This document shows positions 4,951 to 13,660 of a DNA stretch of 32,473 nucleotides, piece after piece (the stretch's first letter is position 1; every line of letters starts with the position of its first letter). Source of the DNA: DTU078 sp002397345 (GTDB lineage: Bacteria > Bacillota > Clostridia > Oscillospirales > CAG-272); assembly GCA_937875545.1 (NCBI GenBank), contig CALLYE010000075.1:1-32473 (forward strand), given 5' to 3'. Both the position numbers and the translations under genes were made by a program. The notes beneath the pieces were generated by a model. It was given only the letters and a program-made list of their open reading frames with translations. It ran no database searches and had not been told where the DNA came from.

Positions 4951-7221
4951 ATGACATTTATAAAAACAAAGTCTCTGCTGTCCCTGCTGCTGGCGCTGGT
5001 TATGGTCGTGACCATGTTCCCTATGGCGGCGCTGGCGGCAGAGGAAACCGGCATACACGACGCCGAAGTTTGTTCCGATGAAAATTGTACCCATGACCAC
5101 ACGGAGGCGTCCGAGGAAATCCCCGCGACACCGGACACGGAGGAACCTACGGCAGCAGAAACACCCGTTCCAAAATTACCTCCTTTAACAGATGTTCCGG
5201 AGACGCCCTCGCCGAAAGCCGGGGAAAAAGCTCTCGTTTGGGAGTTTGACGCTGACCGCGGCAAGCTATATATCGGCGGCTCCGGCGCTGTCGGGACGGT
5301 TACCTCCGCTGATGATCAGCCGTGGGCGACCGTCCGGGAAAGTATCATCACGGTCTGTATTAGCGATTATGACGGGCTGACCGTGGACAGCATTGCCTAT
5401 TGGTTTTCCGGCTGTATAAACCTCGAATACGCCGAAATTCCGGCAAGTGTCCGCGAGATCGGTTATCACGCCTTTTACAACTGCCAAAGCCTGCACGACC
5501 TGATTCTGTACCATGATGTGACAGTTCCCAATTTCGTTTCCGGCGCGTTTATTACAAATCATCCTCTTGTGTGGCAATCCGGTTATGACCCGCGTCTGCA
5601 AATCAAAGTGAGCGATAGCCTCGCTGATGAAATGCTCAACGCAATCTGCGATTATGACTGGCACGGAGATAATTGTCCCGTTCACGCCGCTGCGGGCAGC
5701 GGTCTTTCAGCTTATGCGCCGATGGCGTCCGCTTCAACCCGCGCGGTCGGTTATTGCTCGTTTTGTAAAACTACCTGCAGTTATACGGTGGCCTACGAGC
5801 AATGGACAGATTACGACCATTGTGTAAGGCGCTGGTGTTCCAACTGTGGATATGACCAGTGCGGCGGCGTGTGTGGTGAAGCTCATGTCTACTCGCATTA
5901 CAATTCCAGTTATGACCGCTGTACATATTGCGGTTACCTGACCGCCTGCACCTGCGGAGGCGGAGGCGGCTCGGTCTGCTACCATTATTCAACCTACATC
6001 TCATGGTCGGGCTGCGACTGGTATAAATATTGCAGCAGTTGCGGCAAGTTGATGGATTCCGGCACAAGCCACGGTTCTACCTACACTTCCCGGTCGGGCT
6101 GTAACTGGTATGAATACTGCAATAACTGCGGCGGGCTGGTGAATTCCGGTATAAGCCACGGCCCGTATAACTACGGGAGTTGGGAGTATTACGACAGCTC
6201 CCGGCACCGCCGTTATTATTACTGTTCGGGTTGCGGCGAAGGTTCGTATGAATATGACTACCATTCGTCCAGCACAAGATATTCGCCTTATAACGCCACT
6301 CAGCATAGTTATGGCAGCTATTGTTCGACCTGCGGCTCGTATACAGGCTCCACCTTTTATGCAAACCATTCCTTTAACTACGGAAACTGGACTTCCTGCG
6401 GCGGCACACAACACCGGCGGCTGAAAACCTGCTCCCAATGTGGGTACAGCGAATACGAATATGTAAACCACACACTTGCTTACGGGAGCTGGACCAATTA
6501 TTCGGCTTCTCAGCACCGCCGAACGGCAAACTGCTCTGTTTGCGGGTATAGCAGCTATGAATACGCAAGTCACTCATACAACTACGGAAACTGGACATCT
6601 GTTTCGGGTACGCAGCATAGCCGCTCCAAAACCTGCTCCTGCGGGTACGGCACGACAGAATATGTCGATCATACGCTCGTTTATGGAGACTGGACGCCAT
6701 ATTCCGATACCCAGCACAGAAGAACGATAAGCTGTTCCGGCTGCTCGTACAGCGTCTATGACTGCGGTGAACACGCCGATACAAACGGCGACGGACAGTG
6801 CGACGACTGCGGTTATGAAATGACGCGCTTCTCCGTAACCGTTCCCGTATCTCTGACGCTAACCGTTTCAAATCATGGCGAAGTGTATTCCGCAAATAAC
6901 GCTGCCATTATAAACAACTCTACCGGCGCGGTGGAGATCACCGGCGTCACCGTCAGCACGGCAAACGGCTGGACGCTTGTGCCGTATAGTTCCAACATGG
7001 CGGCGGTAAAGGTAGACAGCAAGCTCATCGGCTTCGCCCTGAACGGCGCGCAGAGCGTCGTCACCGGCATGTCGGAGGCGCTCTCGCTCCCCAGCTCATG
7101 GTCGATTGCAAAAGGGTGTTCACTTCCGCTCTCGTATGACGCGGTGGTATCCGCTATGTCGCGGGCTGTAAACGAACAGGTCTTGACTGTTGTGTTCGTA
7201 CTGGAATGGGCGGTTTCGTAA
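4951..7221 (+). CDS. Large secreted protein: BspA-like region, Cys/His/Tyr-rich repeats and C-terminal paralogue domain
   Basis: The 756-residue product has a signal peptide (1-30, cleavage after ALAA), then a His/Asp/Cys cluster (HDAEVCSDENCTHDHTE, about 35-51) that looks metal-binding, and a Pro/Thr/Glu linker. A short BspA-like leucine-rich-repeat region (about 92-195) follows, with LEYAEIPASVREIGYHAFYN typical of the family. Residues about 265-625 hold about ten CxxC pairs with Tyr, Trp and His, including four units of about 34 residues ending CSxCGYxxYEY, then HADTNGDGQCDDCGY. The last 130 residues repeat the secreted domain of the upstream genes (FSVTVPVSL, AIINNSTGAVEITGV, NGWTLVPY, VVFVLEW). 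This suggests an adhesin-like protein joined to the assembly by its C-terminal domain. Function is inferred. The start ATG 4951 follows AAGGAGG at 4938-4944. Confidence 0.8.
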   Translation: MTFIKTKSLLSLLLALVMVVTMFPMAALAAEETGIHDAEVCSDENCTHDHTEASEEIPATPDTEEPTAAETPVPKLPPLTDVPETPSPKAGEKALVWEFDADRGKLYIGGSGAVGTVTSADDQPWATVRESIITVCISDYDGLTVDSIAYWFSGCINLEYAEIPASVREIGYHAFYNCQSLHDLILYHDVTVPNFVSGAFITNHPLVWQSGYDPRLQIKVSDSLADEMLNAICDYDWHGDNCPVHAAAGSGLSAYAPMASASTRAVGYCSFCKTTCSYTVAYEQWTDYDHCVRRWCSNCGYDQCGGVCGEAHVYSHYNSSYDRCTYCGYLTACTCGGGGGSVCYHYSTYISWSGCDWYKYCSSCGKLMDSGTSHGSTYTSRSGCNWYEYCNNCGGLVNSGISHGPYNYGSWEYYDSSRHRRYYYCSGCGEGSYEYDYHSSSTRYSPYNATQHSYGSYCSTCGSYTGSTFYANHSFNYGNWTSCGGTQHRRLKTCSQCGYSEYEYVNHTLAYGSWTNYSASQHRRTANCSVCGYSSYEYASHSYNYGNWTSVSGTQHSRSKTCSCGYGTTEYVDHTLVYGDWTPYSDTQHRRTISCSGCSYSVYDCGEHADTNGDGQCDDCGYEMTRFSVTVPVSLTLTVSNHGEVYSANNAAIINNSTGAVEITGVTVSTANGWTLVPYSSNMAAVKVDSKLIGFALNGAQSVVTGMSEALSLPSSWSIAKGCSLPLSYDAVVSAMSRAVNEQVLTVVFVLEWAVS
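6367..6771 (+). repeat. Four imperfect ~102-bp tandem repeats coding Cys/His-rich units
   Basis: Four consecutive units of 33-34 codons start with His-Ser/Thr and follow the pattern H[ST]x-x-YGxWT-x5-QHxR-x3-CSxCGY-x-x-x-EY. The third lacks one residue and the fourth is degenerate at its end. The CxxC and His residues are periodic, as expected for small zinc- or disulfide-stabilised modules. Less regular versions of the unit extend upstream to about 5750. Confidence 0.7.
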
Positions 7222-7258
7222 ACCATAATTCTATCACGCGGGAAAGGAGGTCGTACTA

Positions 7259-7777
7259 TTGCAGGAAGAAGTCGAAAACAGGTCGGTAACGCTGGTTATC
7301 AGCACAACCAAACTCACCGGGCGGGTGCTGAAATACGCTATCGCCAAATATATGGCGCACCGCAAGGAGAAAAAGCTGGTGAAAGCCCGGGCTTCTCCCG
7401 TAAAGCCTACCGGCAAGCAGACGGTGAAACAGCTTATCGGTCAGAATCAGGGCGTGTCCAGCATTGAGATTAACGACAGCAATATTAAAAGCTTTGAGCG
7501 CGTCGCCCGAAAATACGGCGTGGACTTTGCCGTTAAAAAAGATCATGGCAATTCCAATCCGCATCGCGCGGAAAGCAGGCCGAAATACCTCGTCTTTTTC
7601 AAGGCGCGGGACGCCGACGCGCTCACGGCGGCGTTTACCGAATATACCGCCAAGGAAGTCAAACACGCTTCCAAAGAAAAACCCTCGGTTCTGGAGCGGC
7701 TCCGAAAGCTCAAAACGCAGGCGCTGTCCCTCGCCCCGGACAAATCGCGGCATAAGGAAAAGGGGCTGGAGCTATGA
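7259..7777 (+). CDS. pcfB: PcfB-family (DUF3801) conjugation protein
   Basis: The 172-residue product contains the hallmarks of the PcfB/DUF3801 family: GKQTVKQLIGQNQGVSSIEI, FERVARKYGVDFAVKKD and YLVFFKARDADALTAAF. PcfB of the enterococcal plasmid pCF10 is an accessory transfer factor made next to the coupling protein PcfC, and the same gene order is seen here. The start is TTG at 7259, supported by AAAGGAGG at 7243-7250; no in-frame ATG fits the conserved N-terminus better. The gene ends with ATGA overlapping the start of the virD4 gene, so translation is probably coupled. A charged Lys-rich tail follows the conserved part. Confidence 0.9.
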   Translation: MQEEVENRSVTLVISTTKLTGRVLKYAIAKYMAHRKEKKLVKARASPVKPTGKQTVKQLIGQNQGVSSIEINDSNIKSFERVARKYGVDFAVKKDHGNSNPHRAESRPKYLVFFKARDADALTAAFTEYTAKEVKHASKEKPSVLERLRKLKTQALSLAPDKSRHKEKGLEL

Positions 7778-9549
7778 AAGACAGCAGCGCAAAAAAGCTC
7801 ATACTCACCAGCATTCCCTATGTGTTGATCGGTCTGCTTGCCGCCAAGCTCGGACAGGCGGCGCGGCTCGCTCCCGGCGCGGATTTCTCCGCAAAGACGC
7901 TGCACATCATGGACGGCATAAAAGCCGCGTTCAGCTCTCTCCTTCCGAGTTTCCATCCTATCGACCTGTGCGTGGGCGTCGCCATCGCCGTGATTATCCG
8001 GCTTATTGTGTATGTTAAGGGAAAAAACGCAAAGAAATACCGTAAGAACACAGAATACGGCAGCGCCCGATGGGGTAAGCGGGAGGACATCAAGCCATAC
8101 ATTGACCCCGATTTCCAGAATAACGTCATTCTCACGCAGACCGAGCGGCTCACGATGAATAACCGTCCGAAAGACCCGAAAACAGCGCGGAATAAAAACA
8201 TCCTCGTCGTGGGCGGCTCCGGCTCCGGCAAAACCCGCTTTTTCGTCAAACCCAACCTTATGCAGATGCACAGCTCCTATGTCGTCACCGACCCCAAGGG
8301 CAGCATCGTAATCGATTGCGGCAAAATGCTCCGGCGCAACGAATACAAGATAAAGATACTCAATACAATCAACTTCAAAAAGTCTCACCGCTATAACCCA
8401 TTCGCCTACATTCACAGCGAAAAAGACATTTTGAAACTCGTCAATTGCCTGATCTCGAACACAAAAGGCGAAGGCAAATCCAGCGACGACTTCTGGCAAA
8501 AGGCGGAAACCTTGCTTTACACGGCTCTGATCGGTTACATCTGGTACGAAGCGCCCGCCGAGGAGCAGAACTTCGCCACGCTCATAGAATTTATCAACGC
8601 CTCCGAAGTCCGTGAGGACGATGAATCCTTTGAAAATCCCGTAGATCTGATGTTCAAGGAGCTGGCACAGCGCAACCCGAACCATTTTGCCGTGCGGCAG
8701 TACAAAAAGTACAAGCTGGCGGCGGGCAAAACGGCGAAATCGATCCTCATCTCCTGCGGCGCAAGGCTCGCGCCATTCGATATTCAGGAGCTACGCGAGC
8801 TGACCGCTTACGACGAGCTTGAACTCGATACGCTCGGCGACCGGAAAACGGCGCTATTCATCATCATTTCCGACACCGACGACACATTTAACTTCCTTGT
8901 TTCCATGTGTTACACGCAGCTATTCAACCTGCTCTGCGATAAAGCGGATGATGTATACGGCGGTCGCCTGCCCGTCCATGTACGCTGTCTGATCGACGAA
9001 TGTGCGAACATCGGGCAGATACCGAAGCTGGAGAAGCTGATGGCGACCATACGGAGCCGCGAAATATCGGCATGTCTGGTGCTGCAGGCGCAGAGTCAGC
9101 TAAAAGCTCTGTATAAAGACAACGCCGACACCATCGTCGGCAACTGCGACAGCTATATCTTTCTCGGCGGCAAGGAGCCGACAACGCTCAAGGAGCTGTC
9201 CACTGCACTTGGCAAGGAAACGATATATACGTTCAATACCGGAGAGAGCCGCGGACGCGAGGTTTCGCACAGCCTGAACTATCAAAAACTCGGTAAAGAA
9301 CTTATGTCACAAGATGAGCTTGCCGTTCTTGACGGCGGCAAGTGCATCTTGCAACTGCGCGGCATGAGACCATTCCTCAGCGACAAATACGACATCACCC
9401 GTCACCCGAACTACAAATATCTGTCCGATGCAGACCCGCGCAATTCTTTCGATATCGAGCGATACCTGTCAACAAAGCTCAAGCTCAAGCCAGATGAGGT
9501 TTACGATGTTTATGAAGTAGACCTCACAATCCCGGAAACGACCGCTTGA
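7774..9549 (+). CDS. virD4: VirD4/TraG-family type IV coupling protein
   Basis: The 591-residue protein is the coupling ATPase that links the relaxase-DNA complex to the membrane channel. Two N-terminal hydrophobic segments (about 9-28 and 60-85) anchor it. Walker A is GGSGSGKT (about 147-154), followed by VVTDPKGS. Walker B is LIDECANIG (Asp408, Glu409), and the downstream LEKLMATIRSREI and GNCDSYIFLGG segments are typical. Length fits the clostridial VirD4/PcfC group. Its start overlaps the pcfB stop (ATGA). It is followed by a 135-nt spacer with a T7 run near 9570 and the unusual leader of the next gene. Confidence 0.95.
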   Translation: MKDSSAKKLILTSIPYVLIGLLAAKLGQAARLAPGADFSAKTLHIMDGIKAAFSSLLPSFHPIDLCVGVAIAVIIRLIVYVKGKNAKKYRKNTEYGSARWGKREDIKPYIDPDFQNNVILTQTERLTMNNRPKDPKTARNKNILVVGGSGSGKTRFFVKPNLMQMHSSYVVTDPKGSIVIDCGKMLRRNEYKIKILNTINFKKSHRYNPFAYIHSEKDILKLVNCLISNTKGEGKSSDDFWQKAETLLYTALIGYIWYEAPAEEQNFATLIEFINASEVREDDESFENPVDLMFKELAQRNPNHFAVRQYKKYKLAAGKTAKSILISCGARLAPFDIQELRELTAYDELELDTLGDRKTALFIIISDTDDTFNFLVSMCYTQLFNLLCDKADDVYGGRLPVHVRCLIDECANIGQIPKLEKLMATIRSREISACLVLQAQSQLKALYKDNADTIVGNCDSYIFLGGKEPTTLKELSTALGKETIYTFNTGESRGREVSHSLNYQKLGKELMSQDELAVLDGGKCILQLRGMRPFLSDKYDITRHPNYKYLSDADPRNSFDIERYLSTKLKLKPDEVYDVYEVDLTIPETTA

Positions 9550-9615
9550 AGTATCATGCAGTTGTGAATCGTTTTTTTAACTACGACAAAGGCTGTTTTA
9601 AAACTAAAATTTTTG

Positions 9616-9684
9616 AAAGGAGAGCCGAGAAACACGCAATAGCGGTCGAATGTATTTCGCGTCACTTTCTCGGCAAAAAATCGC
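9616..9684 (+). promoter_or_regulatory. Ribosome binding site separated from its start codon by a stem-loop
   Basis: AAAGGAGA (9616-9623) is a strong ribosome binding site, but the only usable start in the downstream frame is ATG 9685, about 60 nt away. The intervening 9624-9674 begins with GCCGAGAAA and ends with its perfect complement TTTCTCGGC; an inner ACGC/GCGT pairing is also possible. If the hairpin forms, the ribosome binding site and ATG are brought to about 10 nt apart, the normal distance. No second good ribosome binding site is seen near the ATG. Confidence 0.55.
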
Positions 9685-9900
9685 ATGGAATTCTTTAACT
9701 CTGCGGTAGACGTATTGCAAACGCTTGTCATCGCCCTCGGAGCCGGGCTGTGCATCTGGGGCGGCATAAACCTTCTGGAAGGGTACGGTAATGACAACCC
9801 GGGCGCAAAAAGCCAAGGTATCAAGCAGCTCATGGCCGGCGGCGGGGTCGCTCTGGTTGGCATCACGCTCGTTCCGCTTCTCTCCGGGCTTTTTGGTTAA
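9685..9900 (+). CDS. Maff2-family small membrane protein (VirB2-like position)
   Basis: The 71-residue product matches the Maff2 family, with MEFFNSAVDVLQTLVIALG, INLLEGYGNDNPGAKSQGIK and QLMAGGGVALVGITLVPLL. It has two hydrophobic segments (about 6-28 and 48-70) around a short polar loop. Size, topology and position just after virD4 resemble VirB2/TrbC-type small channel or pilin subunits, and that role is inferred. Frame analysis gives ATG 9685 as the only plausible start: a TAG lies at 9640-9642 and no other start codon occurs between. The nearest strong ribosome binding site is on the far side of a hairpin. Confidence 0.9.
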   Translation: MEFFNSAVDVLQTLVIALGAGLCIWGGINLLEGYGNDNPGAKSQGIKQLMAGGGVALVGITLVPLLSGLFG

Positions 9901-9985
9901 TCGCCGGTCGCTCAAATGCAACAACTAAAACTCTCCGCGCCCGTTCGTCCCATACGGGCGGGCACGGGAAAGGAGGGGGCAATCA

Positions 9986-10855
9986 GTGGATTTAATTACA
10001 GACGCCATTGACAAATGGATAAAAGAAATGCTCGTGGACGGTATCATGAACAGTCTCACGGGTATGTTTGACAGCGTAAACACGAAGGTCAGTGAAATCG
10101 CCGGTCAGGTAGGCAGCACACCACAGGCATGGAACAGCGGTATCTACAACATGATTCGCACGTTGTCAGATAATGTGCTTTTGCCGATTGCCGGCGTTAT
10201 CCTCGCTTTCGTCATGACATTGGAGCTGATCCAGCTTATCACCGATAAAAACAACATGAACGACGTGGATACATGGATGTTTTTCAAGTGGATATTCAAG
10301 ACTGCGGCGGCGGTCCTTATTGTCGCCAACACCTGGAACATAGTAATGGGCGTATTCGACGCGGCTCAAAGCGTAATCAACAGCGCGGCGGGCATCATCG
10401 TATCAGATACTTCTATTAATCTCGCGGATAATATCGCGGATCTTGAAGCACGGCTGATGGTGATGGACAACGGAGCGCTGCTCGGTTTATGGCTGCAATC
10501 TCAGATCGTTGGAATAACGATGTGGGTGCTGACGATCTGCATCTTTATCATCACCTATGGGCGCATGATAGAAATATATCTCGTCACCTCCGTCGCGCCT
10601 ATTCCGATGGCTGCGATGGTCAACCGCGAATGGGGCGGTATGGGACAGAATTATCTGCGTTCTCTATTCGCCCTCGGATTTCAAGGCTTCCTCATCATCA
10701 TCTGCGTGGCGATTTATGCCGTTCTGGTGCAAAACATTATCATGGACGACAACATCTCGACGGCGATATGGACTTGCATGGGCTATACGGTGCTGCTGTG
10801 TTTCACCTTATTCAAGACCGGGAGCCTGAGCAAGCAGATATTCAATGCTCATTAA
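9986..10855 (+). CDS. VirB6/TrbL-like polytopic channel protein
   Basis: The 289-residue product has about six hydrophobic segments: near 66-86, 102-122, 165-190, 195-212, 224-248 and 255-275. It contains the family stretches TYGRMIEIYLVTSVAPIPMA and FALGFQGFLIIICVAIYAVL. This pattern and its place between Maff2 and PrgI fit the VirB6/TrbL-like inner-membrane channel component of Gram-positive conjugation systems. The N-terminal 60 residues are amphipathic and probably cytoplasmic or extracellular. The start is GTG 9986, supported by AAAGGAGG at 9969-9976. A small CGCCCGT/ACGGGCG hairpin (9938-9960) lies in the spacer before it. Confidence 0.88.
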   Translation: MDLITDAIDKWIKEMLVDGIMNSLTGMFDSVNTKVSEIAGQVGSTPQAWNSGIYNMIRTLSDNVLLPIAGVILAFVMTLELIQLITDKNNMNDVDTWMFFKWIFKTAAAVLIVANTWNIVMGVFDAAQSVINSAAGIIVSDTSINLADNIADLEARLMVMDNGALLGLWLQSQIVGITMWVLTICIFIITYGRMIEIYLVTSVAPIPMAAMVNREWGGMGQNYLRSLFALGFQGFLIIICVAIYAVLVQNIIMDDNISTAIWTCMGYTVLLCFTLFKTGSLSKQIFNAH

Positions 10856-10893
10856 ATTTTAATACGCATTAAAACGGAAGGAGATTTAAAATT

Positions 10894-11292
10894 ATGGCTT
10901 ATGTACCCGTACCAAAGGATATGACTGCGGTGAAAACCAAAGTTGTGCTCAATCTCACAAAACGGCAGCTTATCTGTTTCAGCGCCGGCGCACTTGTCGG
11001 CGTTCCACTGTTTTTCCAAATCAAAAGCAGCATCAGCGTCAGCGCGTCAGCGATCTGCATGGTCGTCGTCATGCTGCCGTTTTTCCTGCTCGCCATGTAT
11101 GAAAAGAACGGTCAGCCGCTTGAAAAAATCATTCGCAATATCGTTCAGGTGTGCTTTTTGCGACCGAAGCGGCGACCGTATACGACCAACAATTTCTACG
11201 CCGTTCTCGAACGGCAGGATAAACTCGATAAGGAGGTGTTCCATATTGTTAACGGCACGAAAACTCACACGCGCGGAGCGCAGGCAGATTGA
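10894..11292 (+). CDS. prgI: PrgI-family membrane protein
   Basis: The 132-residue protein begins YVPVPKDMTAVKTKVVLNLT, the conserved PrgI start. Two transmembrane segments follow (about 27-46 and 50-69) with a short turn, then the typical ILRN-like segment (IIRNIVQVCFLRPKRRPYTTNN). PrgI-like proteins are VirB3-like partners of the VirB4 ATPase and almost always directly precede it, as here. Start ATG 10894 follows GGAAGGAG at 10876-10883. The last 47 nt overlap the start of virB4, which suggests coupled translation. Confidence 0.92.
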   Translation: MAYVPVPKDMTAVKTKVVLNLTKRQLICFSAGALVGVPLFFQIKSSISVSASAICMVVVMLPFFLLAMYEKNGQPLEKIIRNIVQVCFLRPKRRPYTTNNFYAVLERQDKLDKEVFHIVNGTKTHTRGAQAD

Positions 11293-13636
11293 GGCCGCTA
11301 TCACAAGAACGAAGTCGGCGAAGCAACAGGACAAAAAGCACAGATCCGCGCAGGACAGTATTCCGTATCAGCGTATGTTTCCCGATGGGATTTGCCGCGT
11401 GACAGATCAGTATTATACGAAAACCATCCAATTTCAAGATATCAACTATCAGTTAAGTCAAAATGAGGACAAGACCGCAATCTTTGACGGCTGGTGCGAC
11501 TTCCTCAACTATTTCGACAGTTCTGTTAAGTTTCAGCTCTCTTTTGTGAATCTATCGGCAACGCGGGACAGCTTCGCCCGAAGCGTCAACATTCCGCTGC
11601 AGGGCGACGATTTTGATAACATCCGCAGCGAATACACGATGATGCTGCAAAACCAGCTTGCGAAGGGCAACAATGGCTTGATAAAAACCAAATACCTGAC
11701 CTTCGGCATCGAAGCCGAGACGCTCAAAGCCGCCAAGCCCCGGCTTGACCGCGTAGAAACAGACATTTTAAATAACTTCAAGCGTCTGGGCGTCATGGCG
11801 GATTCATTAAACGGCGCTGAACGCCTGCGACTGATGCACGGTATGTTACACATGGACGAAACGGCGAAGTTCAGTTTCTCATGGGACTGGCTCGCTCCAA
11901 GCGGTCTTTCCACCAAAGACTTTATCGCGCCGTCTTCTTTTGAGTTCAAAACCGGCAATATGTTCGGCATTGGTAAAAAGGTCGGTGCGGCGAGCTTCTT
12001 GCAGATACTCGCGCCGGAGCTGAACGACCGTATGCTCGCGGATTTCCTTGATATGGAGAGTACGCTCATTGTGACGATGCACGTCCAGTCAGTCGATCAA
12101 GTCAAAGCAATCAAGACCATCAAGCGAAAGATAACCGACCTTGATTCGATGAAGATTCAGGAGCAAAAGAAAGCCGTCCGAGCCGGTTACGATATGGATT
12201 TGATTCCGTCAGACCTCGCTACCTACGGCGGCGAAGCGAAAAAGCTCCTGCAAGACCTTCAGAGCCGCAACGAGCGAATGTTTTTACTCACGTTCATTAT
12301 CTTGAATATCGCCGATACCAAGCGGCAGCTTGACAACAATATCTTCCAAGCGTCCGGCATCGCGCAAAAATACAACTGCGCTCTGATGCGGCTGGACTTC
12401 CGGCAAGAGGAAGGGCTGATGAGCAGTCTGCCTTTGGGATTAAATCAAATAGAGATACAGCGGGGCTTGACCACATCGAGCGTCGCTATTTTTATACCCT
12501 TTACCACGCAGGAGCTGTTCCAGTCTGGCAAAGAAGCCCTTTACTGCGGCATCAACGCGCTTTCCAACAACCTCATCATGGTAGACCGTAAGCTCCTTAA
12601 AAACCCCAACGGGCTTATCCTCGGTACTCCCGGCTCCGGTAAATCCTTCTCGGCAAAGCGTGAGATCGCCAACGTGTTTCTCGTCACGGACGACGACATC
12701 ATTATCTGCGACCCCGAAGCCGAATACGGACCGCTTGTGGAGCGCCTGCACGGTCAGGTCATAAAAATTTCGCCGACCAGCCCGCATTACATCAATCCGA
12801 TGGACTTGAACCTAAATTACAGCGACGATGAAAACCCGCTGTCGCTAAAATCCGACTTTATCTTGTCGCTCTGCGAGCTGATTGTCGGAGGCAAAGACGG
12901 TTTACAGCCGGTTGAAAAGACCATCATCGACCGCTGTGTGCGCCTTGTCTACCGAGATTACCTCAGCGACCCGCGCCCAGAAAATATGCCCATTCTGGAG
13001 GACTTGTATAACGAACTGCGGCGGCAGGATGAAAAAGAGGCGCAGTACATCGCCACCGCGCTTGAGATTTACGTAACCGGTTCTCTCAACGTTTTCAATC
13101 ACCGCACGAATATCAATATCGAAAGCCGGATAGTCAGCTTCGATATTAAAGAACTGGGCAAGCAGCTAAAGAAAATCGGGATGCTGATCGTTCAGGACGC
13201 CGTGTGGAACCGCGTCACAATCAACCGCGAAGCGCATAAATCCACCCGGTATTACATCGACGAGCTGCACCTTCTGCTCCGTGAAGAACAGACCGCCGCC
13301 TATACCGTAGAGATCTGGAAAAGGTTTAGAAAATGGGGCGGAATTCCGACCGGTATCACGCAAAATGTCAAGGATTTGCTTTCGTCCCGTGAGGTCGAAA
13401 ACATCTTTGAGAACTCCGATTACATCTATATGCTCAACCAAGCGTCCGGCGACCGGCAGATTCTCGCAAAACAGTTAGGCATAAGCCCTCATCAGCTCTC
13501 CTATGTAACCCATTCCGGCGAGGGCGAAGGACTTCTGTTTTACGGCAACGTCATTCTGCCATTTGTTGATCGCTTCCCTCGGGACACCGAACTTTACCGC
13601 ATAATGACTACAAAACCGCAGGAAATCTCAGCGTAA
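11246..13636 (+). CDS. virB4: VirB4-family conjugation ATPase
   Basis: The 796-residue ATPase energises the type IV secretion channel. Walker A is GTPGSGKS (about 460-467), and Walker B is YYIDELHLLL (Asp672, Glu673). The N-terminal domain has YQRMFPDGICRVTDQYYTK and FQDINYQLSQNEDK, conserved in this clostridial group. The open frame extends upstream to 10943, but that part is only the shifted frame of prgI. I place the start at TTG 11246 because AGGAGGT (11231-11237) lies 8 nt before it and the protein then begins LLTARKLTRAERRQIE, as homologues do. It overlaps prgI by 47 nt. Confidence 0.93.
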   Translation: MLTARKLTRAERRQIEAAITRTKSAKQQDKKHRSAQDSIPYQRMFPDGICRVTDQYYTKTIQFQDINYQLSQNEDKTAIFDGWCDFLNYFDSSVKFQLSFVNLSATRDSFARSVNIPLQGDDFDNIRSEYTMMLQNQLAKGNNGLIKTKYLTFGIEAETLKAAKPRLDRVETDILNNFKRLGVMADSLNGAERLRLMHGMLHMDETAKFSFSWDWLAPSGLSTKDFIAPSSFEFKTGNMFGIGKKVGAASFLQILAPELNDRMLADFLDMESTLIVTMHVQSVDQVKAIKTIKRKITDLDSMKIQEQKKAVRAGYDMDLIPSDLATYGGEAKKLLQDLQSRNERMFLLTFIILNIADTKRQLDNNIFQASGIAQKYNCALMRLDFRQEEGLMSSLPLGLNQIEIQRGLTTSSVAIFIPFTTQELFQSGKEALYCGINALSNNLIMVDRKLLKNPNGLILGTPGSGKSFSAKREIANVFLVTDDDIIICDPEAEYGPLVERLHGQVIKISPTSPHYINPMDLNLNYSDDENPLSLKSDFILSLCELIVGGKDGLQPVEKTIIDRCVRLVYRDYLSDPRPENMPILEDLYNELRRQDEKEAQYIATALEIYVTGSLNVFNHRTNINIESRIVSFDIKELGKQLKKIGMLIVQDAVWNRVTINREAHKSTRYYIDELHLLLREEQTAAYTVEIWKRFRKWGGIPTGITQNVKDLLSSREVENIFENSDYIYMLNQASGDRQILAKQLGISPHQLSYVTHSGEGEGLLFYGNVILPFVDRFPRDTELYRIMTTKPQEISA

Positions 13637-13660
13637 ACAATTATGAAAGGACAAAACGGA

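Noticed and set aside
6367..6771. CRISPR-like repeat array
   Set aside because: The repeats are about 102 bp, imperfect, without spacers, and in frame within a secreted protein.
7543..8685. 380-residue minus-strand open frame over pcfB and virD4
   Set aside because: It is the reverse shadow of strongly conserved forward genes and has no plausible product.
10943..11245. N-terminal extension of VirB4 by about 100 residues
   Set aside because: This part is only the second frame of prgI; a good ribosome binding site and the conserved VirB4 start point to TTG 11246.
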